NCBI GenBank assembly: GCA_016200995.1
Contig: JACQDS010000003.1
Location: 1-5,226, forward strand
Direction: 5' to 3'
Length of the DNA: 5,226 bases
Source: Candidatus Azambacteria bacterium
GTDB lineage: Bacteria; Patescibacteriota; Minisyncoccia; GWC2-36-17; M10-OD1-4
The position numbers were made by a program, and so were the translations under genes. The first letter of the stretch is position 1. Each line of letters begins with the position of its first letter. The notes under the pieces were generated by a model, which saw nothing but the letters and a program-made list of their open reading frames with translations, was not told the DNA's origin and ran no database searches. Positions 1 through 5,226 of the stretch are shown one piece after another.

Positions 1-1
1 T

Positions 2-1411
2 CCAAGCAAGGCGGTTTCCGATTTTATAGTTGAGACGCATCAGAGGTCTTACAAGCTTCCTCCGCTTGATCTTTTGGATAAAGAGAGCGGCAAGCCTTCT
101 TCCGGCGATGTCAAATCATACGCGGAAACTATCAAAAGAACACTGAAAAACTTCGGCATTGAAGTTGAGATGAGCGAGGTGAATGTCGGCCCTACAGTCA
201 CGCAGTACACCCTTAAGCCAGCTCAAGGCATCAAGCTTGCAAAGATCGTCGCTTTGCAAAATGACCTTTCTTTGGCTCTTGCCGCGCATCCTTTGCGTAT
301 TGAAGCGCCGATCCCCGGCAGGTCGCTTGTCGGCATTGAGATCCCAAATAAAGTGATAGCGGTTGTGAAGTTAAGAGAGTTGATAGACACGCCTACATTT
401 ATTGAGGCTTCGCCGCTTACCATCTCTTTGGGAAAGGATGTCTCCGGCAACGCGCGGTATGCGGACATAGAAAAGATGCCGCATCTTTTGATCGCCGGTG
501 CGACAGGCTCCGGAAAAAGCGTCTGCGTTCATACGATACTCAACAGTCTTTTGTATAAAAATTTCCCGCAGATGCTGAAGCTTCTTATGGTAGACCCAAA
601 AAGAGTCGAACTTTCCGCCTACAACGGCATCCCTCATCTTTTGGCTCCGGTCATCAATGAAAGAAGGAAGGCGATAGCGGCGCTGAATTGGGCTGTCAAG
701 GAGATGGAAAGGCGCTATGAATTTTTGGCGAGCCACAATGTCAGAAATATCGGATCTTACAATTCAAAAGTCGCCGGCAAAGCGGATGAAAAGATAATGC
801 CGTATATTGTCATAGTAATAGACGAGTTGGCAGACTTGATGTCAGAGTCGCCAAGAGAGGTTGAAGCGGCGATCGTCAGGCTCGCTCAAATGTCCAGGGC
901 CGTCGGCCTCCATCTTATCATATCAACTCAAAGGCCGTCCGTTGATGTCATCACTGGCCTCATAAAAGCCAACATCCCTTGCAGGATAGCTTTGCAGGTG
1001 ACATCTTTGGTGGATTCAAGAACGATCTTGGATATGTCCGGCGCCGAGAAGCTTTTGGGAAGCGGTGATATGCTTTATCTGCCGTCTGACGCTTCAAAGC
1101 CAAGGAGAATTCAAAACGCTGCTCTTGAAAGAAAGCAAAGCACGATTGATATGGATATAGATTTGGACTCCTATTCTTCGGCGGGTAGCGACGATGAGCT
1201 ATTTGAAGAGGCGAAAAAAATAGTCGTGGAATCACGGAAAGCCTCAACTTCATATTTGCAAAGAAGATTGAGGATCGGCTACTCAAGGGCGGCGAGGCTG
1301 ATAGATATGCTTGAAGAGGACGGCGTCATCGGACCTGCAGACGGCGCAAAGCAAAGAGAGATTTATATGTCAAAAGGCGAGACTGAAGGATATGGAAACG
1401 AACAGCAATAA
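2..1411 (+). CDS. ftsK: DNA translocase FtsK/SpoIIIE family, 5'-truncated by window edge
   Basis: This is a hexameric, ATP-driven double-stranded DNA pump that clears or segregates chromosome DNA at the division septum. The frame is open to the left edge, and the first visible codons already carry the family's conserved Y-K-L-P-P-L-D-L-L stretch before the translocase core. The TTG at 74 is therefore not the start; the N-terminal membrane domain and any linker lie outside. About 469 residues are visible. The alpha domain comes first. The beta RecA-fold ATPase follows, with Walker A GATGSGKS (497-520), the DPKRVELSAYNGIPHLL segment, Walker B IVIVIDELADLM (806-841), the S-T-Q-R-P sensor region and LLGSGDMLYLP. 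The C-terminal gamma winged helix (about 1190-1370) has the STSYLQRRLRIGYSRAARL helix pair that reads orienting DNA sites. The segment joining beta and gamma (about 1115-1185) departs from the usual family pattern. The 3' end overlaps the next gene by 20 bp. Family assignment is very secure. Confidence 0.97.
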   Translation, partial: PSKAVSDFIVETHQRSYKLPPLDLLDKESGKPSSGDVKSYAETIKRTLKNFGIEVEMSEVNVGPTVTQYTLKPAQGIKLAKIVALQNDLSLALAAHPLRIEAPIPGRSLVGIEIPNKVIAVVKLRELIDTPTFIEASPLTISLGKDVSGNARYADIEKMPHLLIAGATGSGKSVCVHTILNSLLYKNFPQMLKLLMVDPKRVELSAYNGIPHLLAPVINERRKAIAALNWAVKEMERRYEFLASHNVRNIGSYNSKVAGKADEKIMPYIVIVIDELADLMSESPREVEAAIVRLAQMSRAVGLHLIISTQRPSVDVITGLIKANIPCRIALQVTSLVDSRTILDMSGAEKLLGSGDMLYLPSDASKPRRIQNAALERKQSTIDMDIDLDSYSSAGSDDELFEEAKKIVVESRKASTSYLQRRLRIGYSRAARLIDMLEEDGVIGPADGAKQREIYMSKGETEGYGNEQQ

Positions 1412-2078
1412 CGCAATTTCAGATAGCGAAAAAAAGGAGGCAAAACAGCTTTCCCTAAAAGAGTTATTTAAAAAAATCAGAGAGGATAAAAAGATAAGCT
1501 TAAAAGCTCTTTCAGAGAAGAGCGGCGTTTCTTTAAGAAATTTGGAAAAAATAGAGTCCGGCGAGTGGAGCCAACTGCCGGCGTCGATCTATGTGAAAGA
1601 CTTTCTTTCAAAATGCGCCGATATTTTAGGCGAGGATGAAAAAATATTTTCAGAACTTTACGATAAAGAACTTTCTTTGAAAAAATTTGAAAAAAAGGAT
1701 GATGCGGCCAAAAGAACAATAAAAATGCCTTTTATCATAACTCCGAAAATAACCGCGCAGGCGATCTTTTTGACCTTTATATTGATGATTGCTTCTTATT
1801 TTGTTTTCCAGATTAACTATCTTTTGGGGTCTCCAAAGCTGGTTGCAGTAAGTCCGGAAAATGATATAATAACAAGGTCAAAAGAGATTGAAGTCTCAGG
1901 CTCAACTCAGCCGGATAACAGGGTTTTGATAAACGATAATGATATTTTTGTGGATGGCAATGGTTTTTTTTCGGTGAGCATCCCGCTCCAGCCCGGCATC
2001 AACACGATAAAAATAAAGGCGACAAATAGATTAAATAAAGATTATATAATAATTAGAAGAATTATTCTTGAAGAGTAA
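1392..2078 (+). CDS. RodZ-like membrane protein: N-terminal helix-turn-helix, one TM helix, C-terminal Ig-like domain
   Basis: The predicted protein has 228 residues. Residues about 20-85 form an Xre/RodZ-type helix-turn-helix (LKELFKKIREDKKISLKALSEKSG, then VSLRNLEKIESGEW and IYVKDFL). A charged linker follows, then one hydrophobic helix at about 122-145. The external domain at about 148-228 is beta-rich, with a pattern (SP...I.V.G.T.P...V.IN...V..DG.F...I.L..G.N.I.I.A.N) like Ig-like/glucodextranase-B-type domains. Known RodZ proteins link MreB to the cell-wall machinery, with the HTH in the cytoplasm and a beta domain outside. By analogy this is a shape or envelope organiser, not a free transcription factor; that role is inferred. 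The ATG at 1392 is preferred over an in-frame TTG at 1311, which would put 27 poorly ordered residues before the HTH and overlap ftsK by about 100 bp. No well-spaced Shine-Dalgarno precedes it (GAAGGA ends 1 nt before ATG), so translation may be coupled to ftsK. A RodZ homologue (ymfM) also lies between spoIIIE and recA in Bacillus. Confidence 0.85.
   Translation: METNSNNAISDSEKKEAKQLSLKELFKKIREDKKISLKALSEKSGVSLRNLEKIESGEWSQLPASIYVKDFLSKCADILGEDEKIFSELYDKELSLKKFEKKDDAAKRTIKMPFIITPKITAQAIFLTFILMIASYFVFQINYLLGSPKLVAVSPENDIITRSKEIEVSGSTQPDNRVLINDNDIFVDGNGFFSVSIPLQPGINTIKIKATNRLNKDYIIIRRIILEE
2045..2050 (+). promoter_or_regulatory. possible -10 element for recA
   Basis: A perfect TATAAT lies in the last codons of the rodZ-like gene, about 50 bp before the recA ATG. 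No convincing -35 sits at 16-18 bp. The nearest partial match, GCGACA at 2019-2024, would need a 20-bp spacer, and there is no TGn extension. The area is very AT-rich, so the match may be chance. No LexA/SOS operator (CGAAC-N4-GTTCG or the E. coli type) was seen between here and recA. Confidence 0.3.
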
Positions 2079-2101
2079 AATAAAAATTAATTATTGAAAT
2101 A

Positions 2102-3184
2102 ATGGCAAAAGAAAAAACAACAAAACAGAAGCAGGAAGAAACCGGCGAGAACAAACAATTGGCGGCGGCGATAGACAGCATTCAAAGCAAGTTCGGCGAA
2201 GGGTCTATTATGAAGCTTGGAGACGTAAAGAATGTCAATGTGGCGTCAATACCAACCGGCTCAATATCGCTTGATATGGCTTTGGGTGTCAATGGCGTAC
2301 CAAGAGGCAGAATAATAGAGATCTTTGGGCCTGAGTCATCAGGAAAGACGACATTAGCTCTTCACATAGCCGCTGAAACTCAAAAAAAAGGCGGAGTGGC
2401 CGCTTTTGTTGATGCCGAGCACGCCCTGGACCCGGTATACGCAAAAAACATAGGAGTTAATATCAAAGAGCTATTGATCTCTCAGCCGGATACCGGCGAG
2501 CAGGCGCTTGATATAGTGGAGGTTTTGGTAAAATCCGGAGCTGTGGATCTTATTGTTGTTGACTCTGTAGCGGCTTTGACGCCAAGAGCGGAAATAGAAG
2601 GCGAGATGGGTCAGCAGCATGTCGGGCTTCAAGCGCGTTTGATGTCGCATGCTTTAAGGAAACTGACCTCAATAGTCGCAAAACACAACACAGTAGTCAT
2701 ATTCATAAATCAGATAAGAATGCAGATAGGAGTAATGTTTGGCAATCCCGAGACAACCCCTGGAGGCAAGGCGCTGAAATTTTATTCTTCGGTGAGAATA
2801 GATATCAGACGCGCAGCTCAGATCAAAAAAGGCGAGGATGTGATAGGCAACAGAGTGAAGGTGAAGATAGTCAAAAACAAAGTCGCCGCGCCTTTTAAGG
2901 TCGCCGAGTTTGATATAATGTATAACGAAGGCATCTCTTATGAAAGCGATCTTTTGAACCTTGCGACAAAATACGGAGTGGTCAAAAAGAGCGGCGCATG
3001 GCTTCTTTACGGAGAGGAAAAACTCGGACAGGGAATGGATAACGCAAGAAAATTTGTCAAAGAAAACAAAGCTCTGTCCAACAAGATCCTTCAGGATATG
3101 AAGTCCGCCGCCAAGGCAAAAGAAAAAGAGGATGACGGAAAAGAGACGGATCCATCCACTCCATCCGAAACCGCCTCTGAGTAA
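2102..3184 (+). CDS. recA: Recombinase RecA
   Basis: RecA forms an ATP-dependent filament on single-stranded DNA, performs homology search and strand exchange, and promotes LexA-type autocleavage where such repressors exist. The protein has 360 residues, normal for the family. Every key site is present at a constant offset of +10 from E. coli numbering: Walker [10 protein letters not shown] (76-84), catalytic E106, Tyr113 in the adenine pocket, Walker B Asp154 ([10 protein letters not shown]), L1 region [16 protein letters not shown], Gln204 as ATP sensor, L2 with Phe213 ([24 protein letters not shown] region), Lys226/Phe227 at the subunit interface, and Lys258/Lys260. The N-terminal polymerisation helix ([17 protein letters not shown]) and a C-terminal domain with an acidic Ser/Thr/Glu tail are present. 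The ATG at 2102 gives the usual MAKEK-type start. It has no Shine-Dalgarno, and the 23-bp AT-only-like gap from the preceding gene suggests either cotranscription or a short AU-rich leader. A strong terminator follows directly. Confidence 0.99.
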   Translation: MAKEKTTKQKQEETGENKQLAAAIDSIQSKFGEGSIMKLGDVKNVNVASIPTGSISLDMALGVNGVPRGRIIEIFGPESSGKTTLALHIAAETQKKGGVAAFVDAEHALDPVYAKNIGVNIKELLISQPDTGEQALDIVEVLVKSGAVDLIVVDSVAALTPRAEIEGEMGQQHVGLQARLMSHALRKLTSIVAKHNTVVIFINQIRMQIGVMFGNPETTPGGKALKFYSSVRIDIRRAAQIKKGEDVIGNRVKVKIVKNKVAAPFKVAEFDIMYNEGISYESDLLNLATKYGVVKKSGAWLLYGEEKLGQGMDNARKFVKENKALSNKILQDMKSAAKAKEKEDDGKETDPSTPSETASE

Positions 3185-3192
3185 TATAAACA

Positions 3193-3229
3193 AAATAAAA
3201 TATCCCGCCTGTGGCGGGATATTTTATTT
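3193..3229. terminator. bidirectional intrinsic terminator between recA and rpsR
   Basis: This is a perfect 17-bp stem (3193-3209 with 3213-3229) around a 3-nt TGT loop. The GC core is CCCGCC/GGCGGG, flanked by A/T tracts so that each strand has a T-rich 3' arm (ATATTTTATTT). It starts 8 nt after the recA stop codon on the plus strand. On the minus strand it begins 1 nt after the rpsR stop codon (3231-3233). Its symmetry and the converging genes indicate that it ends both transcripts. Confidence 0.92.
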
Positions 3230-3230
3230 C

Positions 3231-3449
3231 TTATTTTTGGATTACCGTATATTGCATGAGCGACATAAATCTGGATCTTTTGATCGCGCCGGCAAGCTCT
3301 CTTTGGTGCTTTGCGCAAAGTCCCGTTCTTTTGGGAGGGATGATCTTTGACTGCAAAGATGTGAACTTTTTTAATGTTTCAAAATCTTTGTAGTCTATCC
3401 ATTTTGTATTTGTCACGCAAAAGTGGCATGGTCTGTTTCCTTTGTTCAT
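3231..3449 (-). CDS. rpsR: 30S ribosomal protein bS18
   Basis: This small-subunit protein binds the platform of the 30S subunit as a partner of S6. It has 72 residues, a usual length. Family features seen are RPCHFC near the N-terminus, IDYKDFETLKKFTS, the basic IIPPKRTGLCAKHQRELAGAIKRSR segment that contacts 16S rRNA, and the short hydrophobic end. Cys8, Cys11, Cys45 and His48 form a complete candidate zinc site, so this is the zinc-binding (C+) form of S18. It is the last gene of the rpsF-ssb-rpsR unit, 21 nt after ssb. No Shine-Dalgarno is visible; the spacer is A-rich (GTTAAAAAAATA before ATG). The stop codon abuts the shared terminator. Confidence 0.97.
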   Translation of the reverse strand: MNKGNRPCHFCVTNTKWIDYKDFETLKKFTSLQSKIIPPKRTGLCAKHQRELAGAIKRSRFMSLMQYTVIQK

Positions 3450-3470
3450 TATTTTTTTAACTTAATCTGT

Positions 3471-3902
3471 TTAAAAAGGTATATCTTCTATTTTTACCTC
3501 ATCCTCGTCCGTCATCGGCTCTTCCGGTTCATTCTCTTCAGTTTTTTTGTTGTAAGAAGAGGATTGCGCTCCGCCGACCCTCGGGCCCATCTGCATATTA
3601 TCAAGCACTACTTCCGTTTTGTATCTTTTCACTCCGTCTTGGCCGTCCCAAGATCTTGTTTCTAGCCTGCCTTCTACGTACACATTCATTCCTTTTTTAA
3701 GATATTGCGCGCAGATATCTGCGATCTTGCCCCAGGCTACGATATTGTGAAATTCCGTTTTCTGCTGTTTCTGTCCGGCTTGATCGTTCCAAACTCTGTT
3801 TGTTGCCACCGTAAATGTCGTGACCGTTCTCCCCGTGGATGTGGATTTTGATTCCGGGTCTCTGGTCAGGTTTCCGATAAGCATTACTTTGTTTAGATTC
3901 AT
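3471..3902 (-). CDS. ssb: Single-stranded DNA-binding protein
   Basis: SSB coats single-stranded DNA in replication, repair and recombination and recruits partner enzymes through its C-terminal tip. One OB fold spans most of the protein: MNLNKVMLIGNLTRDPE, TVTTFTVATNRVW, KTEFHNIVAWGKIADICAQYLKKGMNVYVEGRLETRSW, then YKTEVVLDNMQM. A disordered acidic linker follows (about 35 residues) and the protein ends EDIPF, the canonical partner-binding tip. It has 143 residues from the chosen start. An in-frame ATG at 3929 would add MAFNNSKKG (152 residues). I prefer 3902 because family members normally begin MNLNK, the upstream ATG lies inside the arm of the 3909-4028 palindrome, and AAAGG occurs just before 3902, although only 1 nt away. 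The upstream ATG has GGAGG 13 nt before it, so an automatic annotation could choose it. The gene sits between rpsF and rpsR, a conserved order. Confidence 0.96.
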   Translation of the reverse strand: MNLNKVMLIGNLTRDPESKSTSTGRTVTTFTVATNRVWNDQAGQKQQKTEFHNIVAWGKIADICAQYLKKGMNVYVEGRLETRSWDGQDGVKRYKTEVVLDNMQMGPRVGGAQSSSYNKKTEENEPEEPMTDEDEVKIEDIPF

Positions 3903-3908
3903 ACCTTT

Positions 3909-4028
3909 CTTTGAATTATTAAACGCCATCTGCTTTGTTGCGCCTCCGTGTCTCGCCTCAAAGTACTATGAGTACATCTTGGCTTCGATACTCGGCGCGC
4001 CTCGCATCTGGCATTTTCTAATTCAAAG
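3909..4028 (-). repeat. 120-nt nested palindrome (long interrupted hairpin) in the rpsF-ssb spacer
   Basis: Five pairs of inverted segments are concentric around 3968.5-3969. From outside in they are: CTTTGAATTA 3909-3918 with TAATTCAAAG 4019-4028 (10 bp, perfect); GCCATCTGC 3925-3933 with GCATCTGGC 4004-4012 (7 of 9 pairs); GCGCC 3940-3944 with GGCGC 3994-3998; GCC 3955-3957 with GGC 3981-3983; and GTACT 3963-3967 with AGTAC 3971-3975 around an ATG loop. Read as minus-strand RNA, the two mismatches in the second helix become a tandem G-A/A-G pair (GCCAGAUGC/GCAGAUGGC), which stacks well. This suggests that the RNA of the operon is the functional form. The core (3925-4012) is GC-rich in an AT-rich surrounding and looks like an inserted or dispersed hairpin repeat. 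Whether it recurs elsewhere cannot be seen from one window. Confidence 0.7.
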
Positions 4029-4035
4029 CACTAAT

Positions 4036-4512
4036 TTACTTATTTAAAATTTCATCCAATTTCTCATCAAGCTCTCCGAAGGAAGCCTTCTGCTCTTCCA
4101 CTTTACTTTTAGCGCCTTCCTTCAAAACAGACTCAACCGCTGCTTCAGCCTCTTTTTGCTGTTTGGATGGGATATATATGTTTCCACCTGCCATCTGCTC
4201 AAGCTGTTTCTTTGAAACCTCTGTGATCAAGGATCTTAAAACATAGTCCACTGTAAGTCTCAAGGCGGTGTTTATCTCGTTTATGTTTTTTGGAGAGTTT
4301 TTAAAATGCATATATCCGAAATATCCTTGAAGCTCATGCTTAATAGGGTATGCCAAATTTCTGATATGTGGCGCATCCTCTTTTACTATCTCGCTATCGT
4401 GCTTTTCCAAAAGCTCTCTTAGCTTATGCGTATATGAAGCAACATCATCCTCCGCTATCGATGAGGATAAAAAGTATGCCAACTCGTATAACTTCTTGTG
4501 TTTATCTGACAT
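4036..4512 (-). CDS. rpsF: 30S ribosomal protein bS6
   Basis: S6 binds the central domain of 16S rRNA as a heterodimer with S18. The S6 ferredoxin-like fold covers residues about 7-100: YELAYFLSSSIAEDDVASY, then HIRNLAYPIKHELQGYFGYMHF and INEINTALRLTVDYVLRSLIT. Residues 101-158 form an extra tail rich in Lys, Glu and Ala, probably helical or coiled-coil, which makes the protein longer (158) than common S6 proteins of about 95-135. The ATG at 4512 is the only sensible start. It has no Shine-Dalgarno; the leader before it is AU-rich. It is the first gene of the rpsF-ssb-rpsR unit, with its own predicted promoter at the end of ychF. A 133-nt spacer filled by a palindrome separates it from the preferred ssb start. 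Confidence 0.96.
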   Translation of the reverse strand: MSDKHKKLYELAYFLSSSIAEDDVASYTHKLRELLEKHDSEIVKEDAPHIRNLAYPIKHELQGYFGYMHFKNSPKNINEINTALRLTVDYVLRSLITEVSKKQLEQMAGGNIYIPSKQQKEAEAAVESVLKEGAKSKVEEQKASFGELDEKLDEILNK

Positions 4513-4537
4513 TTTTCAAATATTTAATTAAGAATTA

Positions 4538-4560
4538 AGACCAAAGGCGAATTTGGATCT
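4538..4560 (-). promoter_or_regulatory. small hairpin at the predicted 5' end of the rpsF transcript
   Basis: In the minus-strand RNA, AGA-(U)-CCAAA pairs with UUUGG-UCU around a 6-nt UUCGCC loop: 8 pairs with one bulged base (4557). It lies a few bases after the predicted transcription start and about 25 nt before the rpsF ATG. It could stabilise the 5' end or be a regulatory site. The known S6:S18 autoregulatory leader presents a CCG in a bulge, which I do not see here, so that identity is not claimed. A tandem 7-mer (ATTAAGA twice, 4527-4540 on the plus strand) partly overlaps it. Confidence 0.35.
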
Positions 4561-4569
4561 CTGCGCTCC

Positions 4570-4598
4570 ATAATAATATAAAATCCAAAAAATATCAA
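4570..4598 (-). promoter_or_regulatory. sigma-70-type promoter for rpsF-ssb-rpsR
   Basis: On the minus strand a -35 TTGATA (4598-4593, 5 of 6 to TTGACA) is followed by a 17-bp spacer and a -10 TATTAT (4575-4570, 5 of 6 to TATAAT). Transcription would start near 4563, giving a leader of about 50 nt. The -35 overlaps the ychF stop codon (4597-4595). No terminator separates ychF from rpsF, so read-through from ychF is also possible. Confidence 0.65.
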
Positions 4599-5226
4599 GC
4601 CCCTATCTTAAACTCTATAACATCCCCGTCCTCCACTATGTAGTCTTTGCCTTTTGTCTGCAAAAGCCCCATCTCTCTGGCCTTTGCTTCGGAGCCGGCT
4701 TTGATAAGATCCTCGTATTTTATGATCTCCGCCCTGATGAATTTCTTTTCAAAGTCAGTGTGTATCTCGGCGGCCGCCACCGGAGCGGGGGAGCCTTTTT
4801 TCACCGTCCATGCCCTTGTTTCTTTTTCTCCCGTGGTCAAGTAAGTGATAAGTCCTAAAAGTTCATAGCTCTCTTTTATCAAAAGATCCAATCCGGATTC
4901 TTCGCTGATTCCAAATTCCTTTTTGTATTCTCTTTTTTCTTCCTCGGAAAGCTCATTCATTTCAAGCTCCATAGCGGCATCCAAAACGACATATTTCGCA
5001 TTCTCTTTTTTTAGATGCCCCATAAGTCTTTCATATCTTTCGTCTTTTATCTCATCAATATTCTCTCCGCCGAATTTTTTATTGAGAACGTAAAGTATGG
5101 GCTTTGATGTCAGGAGGTTGAGCTCCTTGACAAGCAAAGCCTCTTTCTCTTCCAACTCAAGAGAGTTTAACATCTTTTCCTGTTCAAGGTGATCTTTAAA
5201 TTTATTCAGAGCCTCCATTTGAAAAA
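4595..5226 (-). CDS. ychF: Ribosome-binding ATPase YchF (Obg family), N-terminal part beyond window edge
   Basis: YchF/OLA1 proteins are Obg-like P-loop NTPases that bind ribosomes and usually prefer ATP. About 209 C-terminal residues are visible, against roughly 360 for a full protein. The frame stays open to the right edge, so the ATG at 5218 is an internal Met and the P-loop lies outside. Visible parts are a charged coiled-coil-like helical insert (about 5100-5226), the G4-region strand KPILYVLN, and the C-terminal TGS domain with the signature GLITYLTTGEKETRAWTVKKG, IHTDFEKKFIRAEII and GKDYIVEDGDVIEFKIGA. The UGA stop falls exactly where the family ends. Oddity: the residues after the G4 Asn read NKKF, not the NxxE usual in YchF, so base recognition may differ. 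It lies upstream of rpsF in the same direction, 82 nt away. Confidence 0.95.
   Translation of the reverse strand, partial: FQMEALNKFKDHLEQEKMLNSLELEEKEALLVKELNLLTSKPILYVLNKKFGGENIDEIKDERYERLMGHLKKENAKYVVLDAAMELEMNELSEEEKREYKKEFGISEESGLDLLIKESYELLGLITYLTTGEKETRAWTVKKGSPAPVAAAEIHTDFEKKFIRAEIIKYEDLIKAGSEAKAREMGLLQTKGKDYIVEDGDVIEFKIGA

Noticed and set aside
371..736. Open frame antisense to ftsK (121 codons)
   Set aside because: It lies opposite the highly conserved translocase core and has no recognisable domain.
1311..1391. Longer rodZ-like start at TTG 1311
   Set aside because: It would overlap the end of the ftsK gamma domain by about 100 bp and add residues with no HTH or signal character.
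2079..2101. SOS/LexA operator before recA
   Set aside because: No CGAAC-N4-GTTCG or CTG-N10-CAG type palindrome is visible in the gap or just upstream.
2669..3193. Long open frame antisense to recA (174 codons)
   Set aside because: It is the shadow of recA coding sequence; its translation is low-complexity and aromatic-rich with no family resemblance.
3955..4014. Short minus-strand ORF of 18 codons (MPDARRAEYRSQDVLIVL) inside the rpsF-ssb spacer
   Set aside because: It lies entirely within the palindrome, has no ribosome-binding signal and is too short to judge; the inverted structure explains the sequence better.
4513..4569. Canonical S6:S18-binding rpsF leader motif
   Set aside because: A hairpin is present, but I see no bulged CCG with the expected partner bases, so only an unspecified hairpin is reported.

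Overview
The window is ordinary bacterial core-genome sequence: two short operons pointing at each other, with no mobile, phage or CRISPR content. On the plus strand run the 3' part of a DNA translocase gene (ftsK/spoIIIE), a RodZ-like helix-turn-helix membrane protein and recA. On the minus strand, read from the right edge, run the C-terminal part of ychF, then rpsF (bS6), ssb and rpsR (bS18). The two units meet at one strong hairpin at 3193-3229, placed to end transcription from both sides.

The organism is probably a member of the Candidate Phyla Radiation/Patescibacteria, most likely Parcubacteria-like. This is inference. It rests on the compact ftsK - rodZ-like - recA arrangement, the small RodZ-like protein with an Ig-like outer domain, the extended S6 tail, the divergent YchF, and the scarcity of Shine-Dalgarno sequences before the starts. 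UGA is a stop codon here: YchF ends with UGA exactly where the family ends. This argues against the recoded Gracilibacteria/Absconditabacteria lineages.

The plus-strand genes cover chromosome segregation (FtsK), cell shape or envelope organisation (RodZ-like) and recombination (RecA). They are packed tightly, with a 20-bp overlap followed by a 23-bp gap. A perfect TATAAT inside the end of the rodZ-like gene may give recA an extra promoter. The minus-strand genes form the classic rpsF-ssb-rpsR unit, preceded by ychF. A good sigma-70-type promoter (TTGATA, 17 bp, TATTAT) overlaps the ychF stop codon and probably drives the ribosomal/SSB operon.

The least ordinary part is the rpsF-ssb spacer. 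It holds a 120-nt nested palindrome (3909-4028) whose arms are concentric to within half a base. In the minus-strand transcript it would form a long interrupted hairpin that brings the rpsF stop codon close to the ssb start. It also covers the upstream candidate start codon of ssb, so the internal start at 3902 is preferred. No wholly new system is evident; this element is the best candidate for follow-up. No gene-free stretch exceeds 300 bases.
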